This document shows positions 7,610 through 16,478 of a stretch of DNA of 64,000 bases, piece after piece. The notes below the pieces were generated by a model, which made no database searches, was not told the origin of the DNA, and saw nothing but the letters and a program-made list of their open reading frames with translations. The translations under genes and the position numbers were made by a program. The stretch lies in the NCBI RefSeq assembly GCF_001747105.1, contig NZ_MDGQ01000003.1, forward strand, positions 558,001 to 622,000. The letters run 5' to 3'. The DNA comes from Roseivirga misakiensis. Its GTDB lineage: Bacteria > Bacteroidota > Bacteroidia > Cytophagales > Cyclobacteriaceae. Position 1 is the first letter of the stretch. Every line of letters starts with the position of its first letter.

Positions 7610-8470
7610 ATGGAATACCTTGACGGAATAATCTATTCAATTTTATACTTAGCTGCTTCTTTTATTCTCTTTTACATTGGCAAAGTAGCTTATCAACTCT
7701 TTCACCCAAAAATCAAAGTTGCGGAGGAACTTGTTGTACGAGACAATTTTGCTTTTTCGGTAGCCTATGTCGGCTACTATATCGGCCTAGTGATTGCACT
7801 GGGCGCTGCTGTTTATGGAGAATCCAATGGATGGCAGTTGGATTTAATGGACATGGGTGTTTACGGTCTTTTGACCATCGTTCTTTTGAACCTATCACTG
7901 CTTATTAACGACAAACTAATCCTCAACAAGTTCAGTGTAAAAAAGGAAATTCTTGAAGATCGGAATGTAGGTACAGGCGTGATTGAAGGAGCCAATGCTG
8001 TAGCTACAGGTTTAATCGTATTAGGGGCTATTCATGGTGAAGGCCATGGTTTTGGAGGACCGATCGTGACAGGGGTGCTGTACTGGTTATTAGGTCAAGT
8101 ATTACTTTATATCACAGCGAAAGTATACAGCGCCATTACTCCATATGATGTACACGATGAAATTGAAAAAGATAATGTAGCAGTAGGCATAGCAATGGCG
8201 GGTGCGATGGTCGCTATCGCGAATTTGATTCGGTTTGCCCTCATGCATGATTTTGAAAGTTGGTTGATAACAGTAGAAGACGTAGCAATTGACGTTGCCA
8301 TCGGACTTGCTTTCTTACCATTGGCACGTTTACTTACTGATAAGATCCTGCTTCCAGGCAGAAAGTTAACAGACGAAATCGTGAACCAAGAAAACCCAAA
8401 TAAAGGTGCGGCGCTAGTTGAAGCATTCGCCTATATCGGTGGCTCTGTGCTAATTACTTGGGCCCTATAA
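7610..8470 (+). CDS. DUF350 integral membrane protein (YjfL-like), duplicated domain
   Basis: A 286-residue membrane protein made of two DUF350 units, each with about four hydrophobic helices (roughly residues 5-135 and 145-285). Paired family-like features recur in both halves: a short helix before a charged loop and a Gly-rich helix (FSVAYVGYYIGLVIALG in the first, VAVGIAMAGAMVAIANLI in the second), plus D/E-rich turns such as LINDKLIL and LLTDKILL. E. coli YjfL is a single-unit relative. DUF350 proteins are of unknown function and co-occur with PspA, DUF4178 and polyamine synthases. A role in small-ion or polyamine movement is conjecture. Confidence 0.8.
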   Translation: MEYLDGIIYSILYLAASFILFYIGKVAYQLFHPKIKVAEELVVRDNFAFSVAYVGYYIGLVIALGAAVYGESNGWQLDLMDMGVYGLLTIVLLNLSLLINDKLILNKFSVKKEILEDRNVGTGVIEGANAVATGLIVLGAIHGEGHGFGGPIVTGVLYWLLGQVLLYITAKVYSAITPYDVHDEIEKDNVAVGIAMAGAMVAIANLIRFALMHDFESWLITVEDVAIDVAIGLAFLPLARLLTDKILLPGRKLTDEIVNQENPNKGAALVEAFAYIGGSVLITWAL

Positions 8471-8490
8471 TTTTCTTGATAATCCTCACC

Positions 8491-8506
8491 AGAGGAGAAC
8501 TCCTTT
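8491..8506 (+). promoter_or_regulatory. Shine-Dalgarno-like AGGAG inside a short dyad before speE
   Basis: AGGAG (8493-8497) is followed after two bases by its reverse complement CTCCT (8500-8504), and flanking bases extend the dyad to 8491-8506. ATG follows at 8509. Shine-Dalgarno sites are uncommon in this phylum. Here the site could be masked by local pairing, though a two-base loop is strained. Confidence 0.3.
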
Positions 8507-8508
8507 AA

Positions 8509-10047
8509 ATGTCGAAATCGAACATACTTAAGTTAGCCCTATTTGCGACAGGACTTTCTGGTATAGTAGCCGAATACGTCCTTTCGACACTTGCCACTTA
8601 CTTTTTAGGTGATTCTGTTTTTCAATGGACAATGATCGTGTCCATTATGCTTTTTTCTATGGGATTAGGAAGTAGGATAAGCCGCTATATATCGGGCGAC
8701 CTGCTTCAAAGATTTATCTATATAGAATTTACTTTATCCCTTTTAACAGCATTCGTTTCGGTCATCACCTACCTCTCTTCAGCTTACTATGGAGACAATA
8801 CGGTGATAATCTATGGTATGAGTATTCTTGTTGGCCTACTAATCGGCATGGAAATTCCCATTGTTATGCGGCTAAACGATGAGCACGAGGAACTGAAGAT
8901 AAACGTATCCTCAGTTATGGAGAAAGACTACTATGGCAGTTTGCTTGGCGGCGTCTTTTTCGCCTTTATCGGCCTACCCTATTTAGGCCTTACTTATACC
9001 CCGTTTATCCTCGGGAGTATCAACTTTTTAGTCGCTTGTCTTTTAATTTATGTCCTTTGGAGGTCCATAGATACCAAGTACCGATCTAGACTTATCGGAC
9101 TCATAGCTGGTGTTATATTGATTATTAGTGCCGGCGCCATTTGGGCAAAAAGTATCATTGACTTTGGGGAAGAACTCAGGTATAAGGATAGGGTTGTTTT
9201 TTCAGAACAGACGAAGTATCAGCGCATTGTTATTACTCAATCCAAAGAAGCACATTGGCTTTTCATCAATGGCAATCAGCAATTGAGCTCGATAGATGAG
9301 ATTATGTATCACGAGCCACTAGTACACCCGGTCATGGGCTTACTGAAAAACCCAAAGCACATTTTAGTTATGGGTGGCGGCGATGGTGGTGCTGTTCGAG
9401 AAATCGTAAAATACCCTTCTGTTGAAAAAATTACTTTGGTGGACTTAGATCCCCGAATGACAGAACTAGGGCAATCTCAAGACTGGTTGGTGAGCATGAA
9501 CCAAAACTCGTTGAACGACCCAAAAGTTGAAATCATAAATGCCGATGGTTTCACTTGGCTCGAGGCCAACGATCAGTATTATGACGCGGTAATCATAGAT
9601 TTACCAGACCCTAAAACAGTTGAATTAGGAAGGCTTTATTCTTATGAATTTTATCAGCTATGCCATAATCACCTGCGGCCCAATGGCGTAATTACAACCC
9701 AAGCTGGCTCTCCATACTACGCAGCCAGAGCGTTTAACTGCATAGATCAGACCATGACCGAAGCTGGATTTACTACAGTACCGCTTCACAATCAGGTAGT
9801 GACACTCGGAGAATGGGGATGGGTACTTGGCGTAAAAGATGGAGAAAAGAGCGCGGTAAAACGGGCACTTCAAAGTCTTAGTTTTGAAGGAATTGCCACT
9901 GAGTGGCTAAACACTGAGGCAATGACCTTAATGACCTCTTTTGGGAAGAAGGTATTCCCAGATGATGATAAACCGGTGGAAACCAATCGAATTCACAATC
10001 CAGTTTTGTACAAGTACTACTTAAAAGGGAAGTGGGACCTTTATTAA
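8509..10047 (+). CDS. speE: Membrane-anchored polyamine aminopropyltransferase (spermidine synthase)
   Basis: A 512-residue protein. Residues about 7-215 hold six or seven membrane helices; residues about 225-480 are the spermidine-synthase methyltransferase-like fold. Active-site blocks are intact: GGGDGG at 289-294 for decarboxylated S-adenosylmethionine, VDLD at 311-314 for its ribose, and DLPDP at 364-368 with the catalytic Asp, then QAGSPYYA. The predicted reaction is transfer of an aminopropyl group from decarboxylated S-adenosylmethionine to putrescine or another amine, at the inner membrane. It is last in the plus arm, 38 bases after DUF350. The C-terminus NPVLYKYYLKG is shared with the paralogue at 12735. 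Confidence 0.88.
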   Translation: MSKSNILKLALFATGLSGIVAEYVLSTLATYFLGDSVFQWTMIVSIMLFSMGLGSRISRYISGDLLQRFIYIEFTLSLLTAFVSVITYLSSAYYGDNTVIIYGMSILVGLLIGMEIPIVMRLNDEHEELKINVSSVMEKDYYGSLLGGVFFAFIGLPYLGLTYTPFILGSINFLVACLLIYVLWRSIDTKYRSRLIGLIAGVILIISAGAIWAKSIIDFGEELRYKDRVVFSEQTKYQRIVITQSKEAHWLFINGNQQLSSIDEIMYHEPLVHPVMGLLKNPKHILVMGGGDGGAVREIVKYPSVEKITLVDLDPRMTELGQSQDWLVSMNQNSLNDPKVEIINADGFTWLEANDQYYDAVIIDLPDPKTVELGRLYSYEFYQLCHNHLRPNGVITTQAGSPYYAARAFNCIDQTMTEAGFTTVPLHNQVVTLGEWGWVLGVKDGEKSAVKRALQSLSFEGIATEWLNTEAMTLMTSFGKKVFPDDDKPVETNRIHNPVLYKYYLKGKWDLY

Positions 10048-10079
10048 TCTGAGCCTTTTATAGCCCCCTTTTTGGCCAA

Positions 10080-11114
10080 TTAGATATCAAAACCACCTAC
10101 GTCGATATCGCCAAAGTCAAACCAACTACTATCTGCACCAGCATCGGTTACAGCGTCAAACCCACCAACATCACCTAAGCTATCGGCTCCAATGGAATCG
10201 AAATCCATATCGGCATTGAACAAATCCGCATCGCCAGCATCAATTCCTTCGGCTCCGATTGATCCCAAAACATCGGCGTTATCCCCTACCAAAGTCACAT
10301 CGCTCACATGCATATGATGATCGTGAAGTAGGGTCGACCATAGAAAGCTATAGAGTAAAATATCACCAAAACCATGGTAGCCATCAAAAACAGGATCGTA
10401 TTCCCGTGTCGGGTTTTTCCTTCTTCCTTTAAAGACAGGCTTTCTATCCTTGGCTTTTGGCATAACCACACGTTTGTCAATTTGAATCTTTACGTCATCG
10501 ATCTTCATGTGCTTTCTGACCCTTAAACCAAGGTCATTGATGAATGTCTCAAAAGCTAAGTGTTGCTCTTGTACAAATTGATCGAGCACATCTTGTCCAG
10601 AAAAACGCGTTTTCATTTTTGCCTTTACGCTTTCCTCATCTTCTCCCTCTCGCTTTCTAAATTCTTTCATCAAAGCATTTACTTTGATCTCAATTGGGTA
10701 CACCCCCACTGCATGTATTCGATTTATATCAATTTCAATCAGGTAGACAAAGTTGTTGTCCTCATGCTCCAACACCATGTGTAGCGTTTTGAAATGGTGA
10801 GACATGGCATCATTGACCGTGAGTTCATAGGCATCTAGAGCATCCTTTAAGTCGTCTTTCTTACCTTCTTTATCATAGTAAATATCTATGTCATCGTGAG
10901 AGAGCCGAATGATATTATTGATATCGATTTCCCAAAAAAGCCGATTCATTTGTTGTAGCACTGAAACCGTGGTAAAAGTCTCATGCTCTACCTTTTTTGA
11001 GGTAGCTCCAGCGGTAACATAGTGTAGAAACTTCCTGAACATTTCATCAGGCTCAACTCGCTCAATTTTCGTGAGCTGGGATGGGTCAATTGATATTCGG
11101 GCACTGAAATACAT
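10080..11114 (-). CDS. Unknown protein with a very acidic low-complexity tail
   Basis: A 344-residue protein that I do not recognise. Residues 1-215 look like a mixed alpha/beta domain (MYFSARISIDPSQL at the start). A basic segment follows near 215-240 (KAKDRKPVFKGRRKN), then a hydrophobic patch (GFGDILLYSFLWSTLLHDHHMH). The last 70 or so residues contain no Lys or Arg and are built from Asp, Gly, Ala and Phe (for example GDIDVGGFDI). No signal peptide is seen. It ends the minus-strand arm behind the amine oxidase and converges on speE with a 32-base gap. An anionic tail could bind cationic polyamines or the basic lipoprotein tail (inference). Confidence 0.6.
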   Translation of the reverse strand: MYFSARISIDPSQLTKIERVEPDEMFRKFLHYVTAGATSKKVEHETFTTVSVLQQMNRLFWEIDINNIIRLSHDDIDIYYDKEGKKDDLKDALDAYELTVNDAMSHHFKTLHMVLEHEDNNFVYLIEIDINRIHAVGVYPIEIKVNALMKEFRKREGEDEESVKAKMKTRFSGQDVLDQFVQEQHLAFETFINDLGLRVRKHMKIDDVKIQIDKRVVMPKAKDRKPVFKGRRKNPTREYDPVFDGYHGFGDILLYSFLWSTLLHDHHMHVSDVTLVGDNADVLGSIGAEGIDAGDADLFNADMDFDSIGADSLGDVGGFDAVTDAGADSSWFDFGDIDVGGFDI

Positions 11115-11207
11115 ACTTCAAAATTTTGGTTTAAAAGCATCTTCAAGATAAGCATTAGGATGTTCTCTTTGGGTATTTTCATCAGCGAAAAAATCCGCTT
11201 AACGAAA

Positions 11208-12719
11208 CTATTCCCCTAGTAGATTTGCTGCTTGAATTCCTGAGTCCAGCGCCTCAAAAAGTAGTGGAAGCCTGGCATTATCCACTCCGGCAAAAGTCAT
11301 GTTTTTATGAAGACGATTCTTATTCTTATCGGAGAAAAGATAGCCTGGCTTTGGAATAGGCATGGCATGACCCATTACCTTGATATTTACATGCTCAATT
11401 AAACCCTCAAGATCTTGATCAAAGTATTGATTCAAGTAACCCAGTGTCTTTGCGACGATCACTTCACGGTTAGCCTCTACATTTTTTAAATCATTTCTTA
11501 CCGATGGGGGCAAACAATAATATGCCGTCAAAACACGGTTACTAGTATCATCGGTCTCTTGCATATCCGAATCCACAAAGCCCATAAAAGTCTCATCTTC
11601 CATCAGCATCTCATTTTGCCAATAACCTTTCTTCTCAAGCGCGTCGGTCAATACAAAATTCAATACCAGCCAAGGTGCATAATCATTGTCTTGAAAGAAT
11701 TCATATTGATCTGGCATGATGTACTTAAGTGCATGCTTTTGGCCTGCGTAAACCACGTTTTTGGAGGTAATGGTTTTCACAAGACTTTTTTCAACATCAA
11801 TTACCTCAGTTTGAAAACCATCGGCCACTTTTCGGATAGATTTCACCAATTGATTCGTTTGTAAGCGCTCTTTAGGGAGTTTACCAGCCATTTTTTTGAT
11901 GAAATAACCATTACCGCTTGGCGGTGAAAAAAGGTCTACAACTTGGGTTTCATATGGCCTGCAAGTAAAATAGTGAACTCCAGCAAGTGCCGAAACCTGC
12001 TCTGTTGTTCCTCCCCAATCATCGAGCATATGATAATCCAGTCCACGTTTAAAATCAGGTGACAAGCTCATTTGAGTACTTAAAAAGTCAAAAAAGCTCA
12101 TGTCGTTTAAAGATTGGTGCTTTGCCTCAATATTTGTGGTTGGCATCACCATTTGCCCGTAGAAAGGCCTAAGAATTTGTTGAAATTTCTCTTTCTCCTC
12201 ACCATCCTTTAAAACATCTCCTCTGAACTTACCTGCTTCAAAGCAAATGTTTTTTCTAGCATTCGAGATGATATACTGTTTGTCCCTAAAACTCCAACTG
12301 TCCTTCCAAGATTGGAATTCAATAATTTTCAATTCTTCCAGAAGTGACAAGACATCTTGCCCATAATTAGATGGGTATGCTAAATCATAGTGTGCTCCTT
12401 GAGCAAATGTGGTATTTCCTACTTCGGAAAAAGAAGAGGTGCCACCAAGCCTTTCTGAAAGCTCGAAGAGCATAAAGTCTTGATCTTTTAGCGTAAATGC
12501 TGCCCCTAAACCTGCGATTCCACCACCCACTATCACGGTTTCTACATTGATGGTGTTGGTTTTTTGAAAGTCCTGACTTTTGAAAATCAAATGCCCAGTG
12601 TGTATATCTGTGTCAACGGAAATCGGAAAACCATTTTTGTCGTCACCCCAATCACATGATTGCAGAATAATCGGCAAAGTAGCCAGTGACGATAGTTTGA
12701 TAAACTTCCTTCTTTTCAT
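11208..12719 (-). CDS. Exported FAD-dependent amine oxidase-like flavoprotein
   Basis: A 503-residue flavoprotein. The N-terminus has a twin-arginine-like start (MKRRKFIKLSSLA) and ends in LQSC, so it may be exported folded and lipidated at C22; the Gln at -2 of the lipobox is unusual. The FAD Rossmann motif is VIVGGGIAGLGAA (63-74), followed by the ribose Glu (FELSERLGG). The C-terminal FAD-contact block is FAGVDNARLPLLFEALDSG. This layout is the monoamine/polyamine oxidase superfamily. Placement between two genes of a spermidine-synthase locus suggests a polyamine or modified-amine substrate. It lies 15 bases behind the second spermidine synthase. Confidence 0.75.
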   Translation of the reverse strand: MKRRKFIKLSSLATLPIILQSCDWGDDKNGFPISVDTDIHTGHLIFKSQDFQKTNTINVETVIVGGGIAGLGAAFTLKDQDFMLFELSERLGGTSSFSEVGNTTFAQGAHYDLAYPSNYGQDVLSLLEELKIIEFQSWKDSWSFRDKQYIISNARKNICFEAGKFRGDVLKDGEEKEKFQQILRPFYGQMVMPTTNIEAKHQSLNDMSFFDFLSTQMSLSPDFKRGLDYHMLDDWGGTTEQVSALAGVHYFTCRPYETQVVDLFSPPSGNGYFIKKMAGKLPKERLQTNQLVKSIRKVADGFQTEVIDVEKSLVKTITSKNVVYAGQKHALKYIMPDQYEFFQDNDYAPWLVLNFVLTDALEKKGYWQNEMLMEDETFMGFVDSDMQETDDTSNRVLTAYYCLPPSVRNDLKNVEANREVIVAKTLGYLNQYFDQDLEGLIEHVNIKVMGHAMPIPKPGYLFSDKNKNRLHKNMTFAGVDNARLPLLFEALDSGIQAANLLGE

Positions 12720-12734
12720 AGGTTCAGTCCCTCG

Positions 12735-14183
12735 CTATTTGAAGCCATAATTTCCATTTAAATAATATTTGTACAAGACGGGGTCTTTAATTGTATTGAT
12801 TTTTAAAGCTTCAGTTTTTCTTGAAGGCTTACCAAAACTCAACATCATTTGCATCGCCTCTTGATTTAACCATTTGGTAGGGTATTGCTCAAATTTACTT
12901 TTCGCCAATCGGCTTTTCATATCTGATTTACCCATGTTAGCTGATCCAATAGCCCAAGACCATTCACCCAGTGTCAAGATTTGATTGTGGTAGGAAACAA
13001 CATTCAAGTTTGCTGCTTCCATTGTCTTTAATACAATATCGTAAGCCTCGGTGGCGAAGTATGGACTGCCTGACTGCGTCACCACCAAGCCTTTAATGGT
13101 CAAATTTCTACTAACTAACTCGTAAAATTCCTGAGTGAAAAACTGGTTCCTTTCTATATCGATCGGATCCGCCACATCTAAAAAAATGATATCATACTTT
13201 CGGTTACTCGAATTCAAATAATCAAAAATATCACTGGCCACGACCTGTGCTTTTTTGTCGGCTGGGTATTCTCGGTTATATCTCAAAAACAACTCCTCCT
13301 CCGACGCCAATTCCAAGAGTTTCCCATCGATCGGTACTTGATCAATATGCTCCAAGCCCGCTTTAAAAAGCTCATTAACCAACATGCCATTCTCCCCACC
13401 TACTACTAAAACTTCATTTACATCTGAAACCAAGTTCAACACTGGAAATGCAAAAGGTTCATAAAAAAGCCAAGCGTCTATTGAGCTAAACTGGTTCACA
13501 CCATCGGCATAAAACCAATGATCTCCTTTCCATTCCGTAATATCCACCCGCTGAATATCAGTGGTATAGGAGTAAACGACCTTGTCATGAAAATTTGACT
13601 GGGTTTCAAAGAATTTGGGAGGATCAAAAAAGTTTGAACCAATTAAAAATGTTATCGCACCATGAGCAGTAACTACAGCAATAGACCTTTTTACTTCCCA
13701 ATAATGAGCTATTAAACCTGTTGCAAAAAAGAGCACCAACATTTCTGAAAAGCTATGTTCTTTAGAAAAGAAGCTCAGTAAAAACCCGAAAAGAAAAAAC
13801 GGCACCAAGACTAAAAGCGTCCACTTGGGTGCTTTAGGTACAATAGGATATCGGAACAAAGCATAAGCTGAAACACTCAACAATAGAAGTTCTAAGTAGA
13901 GTATAAATTGAGGCGAATAAAGTGTGGAATAAAGCCAGTAATCGAGTTTAAGCCAAGCTAATGGCAATATTATCAGTGCGATGGCCATGTACCGAAGTCC
14001 AGACCATTTTTGAAGAAACTTTCTGGTCAAGAATATACCACTGAAGAAAATGAACAAATAGCCAAAAATATCGATCAGCGGTTTCTCATAAAAGTAATTT
14101 GCAAGTAACACGGGATAGCCGAGGCAATAGCCAACAAGGCTCCATCCAGCTATCATCACGTTGCCCTTGAAGACATTACTCAT
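12735..14183 (-). CDS. Membrane-anchored spermidine synthase-like paralogue with altered active site
   Basis: The start chosen is ATG 14183, which overlaps the ion-channel stop by 8 bases (GATGAGTAA), giving 482 residues; a longer frame reaches 14228. Residues about 8-185 contain six or seven membrane helices, then a SpeE-like domain. Compared with the intact paralogue at 8509, GGGDGG is GGENGM (262-267), the VDLD ribose-binding block is VPIDG, and DLPDP is DVADP. QSGSPYFA and the C-terminal NPVLYKYYL-type end (DPVLYKYYLNG) are kept. It may use a different cosubstrate, or act as a non-catalytic partner of the active enzyme. Confidence 0.8.
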   Translation of the reverse strand: MSNVFKGNVMIAGWSLVGYCLGYPVLLANYFYEKPLIDIFGYLFIFFSGIFLTRKFLQKWSGLRYMAIALIILPLAWLKLDYWLYSTLYSPQFILYLELLLLSVSAYALFRYPIVPKAPKWTLLVLVPFFLFGFLLSFFSKEHSFSEMLVLFFATGLIAHYWEVKRSIAVVTAHGAITFLIGSNFFDPPKFFETQSNFHDKVVYSYTTDIQRVDITEWKGDHWFYADGVNQFSSIDAWLFYEPFAFPVLNLVSDVNEVLVVGGENGMLVNELFKAGLEHIDQVPIDGKLLELASEEELFLRYNREYPADKKAQVVASDIFDYLNSSNRKYDIIFLDVADPIDIERNQFFTQEFYELVSRNLTIKGLVVTQSGSPYFATEAYDIVLKTMEAANLNVVSYHNQILTLGEWSWAIGSANMGKSDMKSRLAKSKFEQYPTKWLNQEAMQMMLSFGKPSRKTEALKINTIKDPVLYKYYLNGNYGFK

Positions 14184-14961
14184 CCTGACCCTTATTCTTT
14201 TTATTTCTGTTTCTAAGCTCCGATTCAAATCCAGCAGCCACTATACCTGCGGGTAACGCAAAAAGACCGACTCCCATAATGGCTATAGCCGCACCAAGGA
14301 GTTTGCCTAGGGCCGTTACTGGATAAACGTCTCCATAACCAACGGTAGTTAGTGTAGCTACACCCCACCACATGGTTTCTGGAATGCTCTGAAAACCTGG
14401 TTTATCAGGCTCATATTCAATGTAATACATCAGTGTTGAAGCAAATATCAACATGATAATGAGCAAAGTCAGCGAAACGATTAACTCCTCTCTTCGCTTT
14501 CTAATCACGTCTGAAATCAGTGTCAAAGCTTGAGAGTATCGGCCTAACTTAAAGATTCTGACTAACCTAGCCAATCTTAAAATTCTAACAATCCGTCCAT
14601 CTGAATGATTTAAAACAAACGGTAGGTAGAAAGGCAGAATAGCTAAAAGATCGATAATAGCTGAGGCCGAGAACATGTATTTGATCCGTCCAAAAACAGG
14701 ATGCTTATATTTTTCTAATACTGTACAAGCCCAAAGCCTGATTACATATTCTATGCTAAATACAACAACTGAAAAGACCTCGAAGTAATGAAAGTAAAGG
14801 CTATACTGATCATGAATAGAATCTACCGTTTCGATAATAACGGCAGCAACATTGAGTAGAATCAATGTCGTAATCAACATGTCAAACCGTTTACTTAAGG
14901 TGTCTGCCTCTTCTGCTCGATCGAGTGTTTTTAGAATTTTACGTTTCGTTGCCTTACTCAT
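14176..14961 (-). CDS. Voltage-gated-type potassium channel (six membrane helices)
   Basis: A 261-residue channel of the Kv/KvAP type. S1-S3 lie between about residues 28 and 115. S4 carries regularly spaced arginines (GRIVRILRLARLVRIFKLGR, 122-141). The pore loop has the potassium selectivity filter TTVGYGD (205-211), followed by S6 with a hinge-like Gly (MGVGLFALPAGI). A short charged C-terminus ends in GQDE and has no CNB or RCK domain. It is the first gene of the minus-strand arm and is translationally coupled to the SpeE-like paralogue. The context suggests that channel activity, polyamine level and membrane state are linked; polyamines are known pore blockers of several cation channels. 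Confidence 0.88.
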   Translation of the reverse strand: MSKATKRKILKTLDRAEEADTLSKRFDMLITTLILLNVAAVIIETVDSIHDQYSLYFHYFEVFSVVVFSIEYVIRLWACTVLEKYKHPVFGRIKYMFSASAIIDLLAILPFYLPFVLNHSDGRIVRILRLARLVRIFKLGRYSQALTLISDVIRKRREELIVSLTLLIIMLIFASTLMYYIEYEPDKPGFQSIPETMWWGVATLTTVGYGDVYPVTALGKLLGAAIAIMGVGLFALPAGIVAAGFESELRNRNKKNKGQDE

Positions 14962-15043
14962 TTCAGAAAGATAAAGATTTATAAGCCTTTGGTGGCTCTC
15001 GAAAAATCAATCATATTGAAAGTTATACAAATACCTTCATTTC

Positions 15044-16477
15044 ATGAGCCCTGGTTTGGTAATCGGTCTAATAGCCGGATATTTTGCACTATTGGTAGTT
15101 ATAGCACGCGTAACATCGAAAGGTGCGACGTCGCAGACATTCTTCACTGCGAATAAGCAATCACCATGGTTTTTGGTAGCCTTCGGTATGATTGGTGCAT
15201 CACTTTCTGGTGTAACTTTCATTTCTGTACCGGGAGAAGTCGGCAACAGCTTCTTTTCTTACTTTCAGGTCGTATTGGGCTATTTATTAGGCTATTTCGT
15301 AATAGCCAAAGTATTACTCCCACTATACTACAAGCTAAATCTAGTTTCCATTTACGGTTATTTAGAACAACGATTCGGGTTTTGGTCTTACAAAACTGGA
15401 TCAGCATTCTTTCTACTGTCTAGAACAATTCAAGCTTCTTTTCGGCTTTTCTTGGTAGCGATAGTCCTGCAGACAGCTCTTTTCGATGCTTTCGGGGTTC
15501 CGTTTTGGGTATCTGTGGCTGTGACGATTTTGTTGATCTGGATATACACTTTCCAAGGCGGTATTAAAACGATCGTTTGGACGGATACTTTACAGACCTC
15601 CTTCCTATTAATCGCCGTGATCACCACGATTTACATCATCACCAAAGAACTTGGTTGGGGGTTTGGAGAAACCATTGCTGAAATTCAATCCAGTGAAATG
15701 TCCAAGATTTTTTATCTGGATTGGGGTAACGCTCGTTTCTTCCCTAAGCAATTTATTTCTGGTGCACTGATCGCCATCGTTATGACTGGCTTAGATCAGG
15801 ATATGATGCAAAAGAACTTGACTTGTAAGTCACTGAAAGATGCACAAAAGAACATTTTCTGGTTTAGCGTGGTGCTAATTATCGCGAATATCTTATTCCT
15901 AAGTTTAGGTGCCTTACTTTACTTGTATGCAGAACAAAATGGCATTTCTATCCCAGATCGCACGGATGGATTGTACCCATTATTGGCCTTAAATCACCTC
16001 GGTACTTTTGCTGGCATTGTATTTTTACTTGGCATAATTGCAGCTGCCTATTCAAGTGCAGATTCTGCTTTAACCGCCCTAACAACCGCCTTTTGTGTGG
16101 ACTTTCTAAACTTTGAGCAACGTGAGGAAAGCGAGAAGAAAAAGGTAAGACTAAAGGTTCATATCGCCTTTTCAGTAGCTTTATTCATTATCATTCTAAT
16201 ATTTAATGGCATAAATGATGATAGCGTCATCAACTCTATTTTCCGAGCAGCAGGATATACTTATGGCCCCTTACTTGGTCTATTTTCTTTTGGTTTATTA
16301 ACCAAAAGGGTCGTTCGCGATAAATATGTTTTAGCCGTTTGCATAGCTGCACCCATCCTATCTTACCTTATTGATATGAACACAGATGGGTGGCTTGGAT
16401 TCTTCGTACTCGCCTTAAATGGGGCACTAACTTTCCTTGGATTGCTAGCAATTTCCAGAACAGGAAAAGAGGCTTAA
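15044..16477 (+). CDS. Sodium:solute symporter (SSS family)
   Basis: A 477-residue membrane protein with about 13 hydrophobic helices. Family landmarks are GASLSGVTFISVPGEVG near residue 46, SIYGYLEQRFG near residue 105, and the TM8 region AAAYSSADSALTALTT (about 330-345), which carries the Ser/Ser sodium-site residues. It imports an organic solute with Na+; the solute (sugar, amino acid or sialic acid class) cannot be told by reading. It is divergent from the ion-channel gene with 82 bases between. Its stop lies one base before the stop of terC on the other strand, so no terminator fits between them. Confidence 0.85.
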   Translation: MSPGLVIGLIAGYFALLVVIARVTSKGATSQTFFTANKQSPWFLVAFGMIGASLSGVTFISVPGEVGNSFFSYFQVVLGYLLGYFVIAKVLLPLYYKLNLVSIYGYLEQRFGFWSYKTGSAFFLLSRTIQASFRLFLVAIVLQTALFDAFGVPFWVSVAVTILLIWIYTFQGGIKTIVWTDTLQTSFLLIAVITTIYIITKELGWGFGETIAEIQSSEMSKIFYLDWGNARFFPKQFISGALIAIVMTGLDQDMMQKNLTCKSLKDAQKNIFWFSVVLIIANILFLSLGALLYLYAEQNGISIPDRTDGLYPLLALNHLGTFAGIVFLLGIIAAAYSSADSALTALTTAFCVDFLNFEQREESEKKKVRLKVHIAFSVALFIIILIFNGINDDSVINSIFRAAGYTYGPLLGLFSFGLLTKRVVRDKYVLAVCIAAPILSYLIDMNTDGWLGFFVLALNGALTFLGLLAISRTGKEA

Positions 16478-16478
16478 C

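Noticed and set aside
12735-14228. Longer start of the second spermidine synthase at 14228
   Set aside because: It would overlap the ion-channel gene by 53 bases and add a charged segment before the first membrane helix; ATG 14183 in the ATGAGTAA overlap is the better start.
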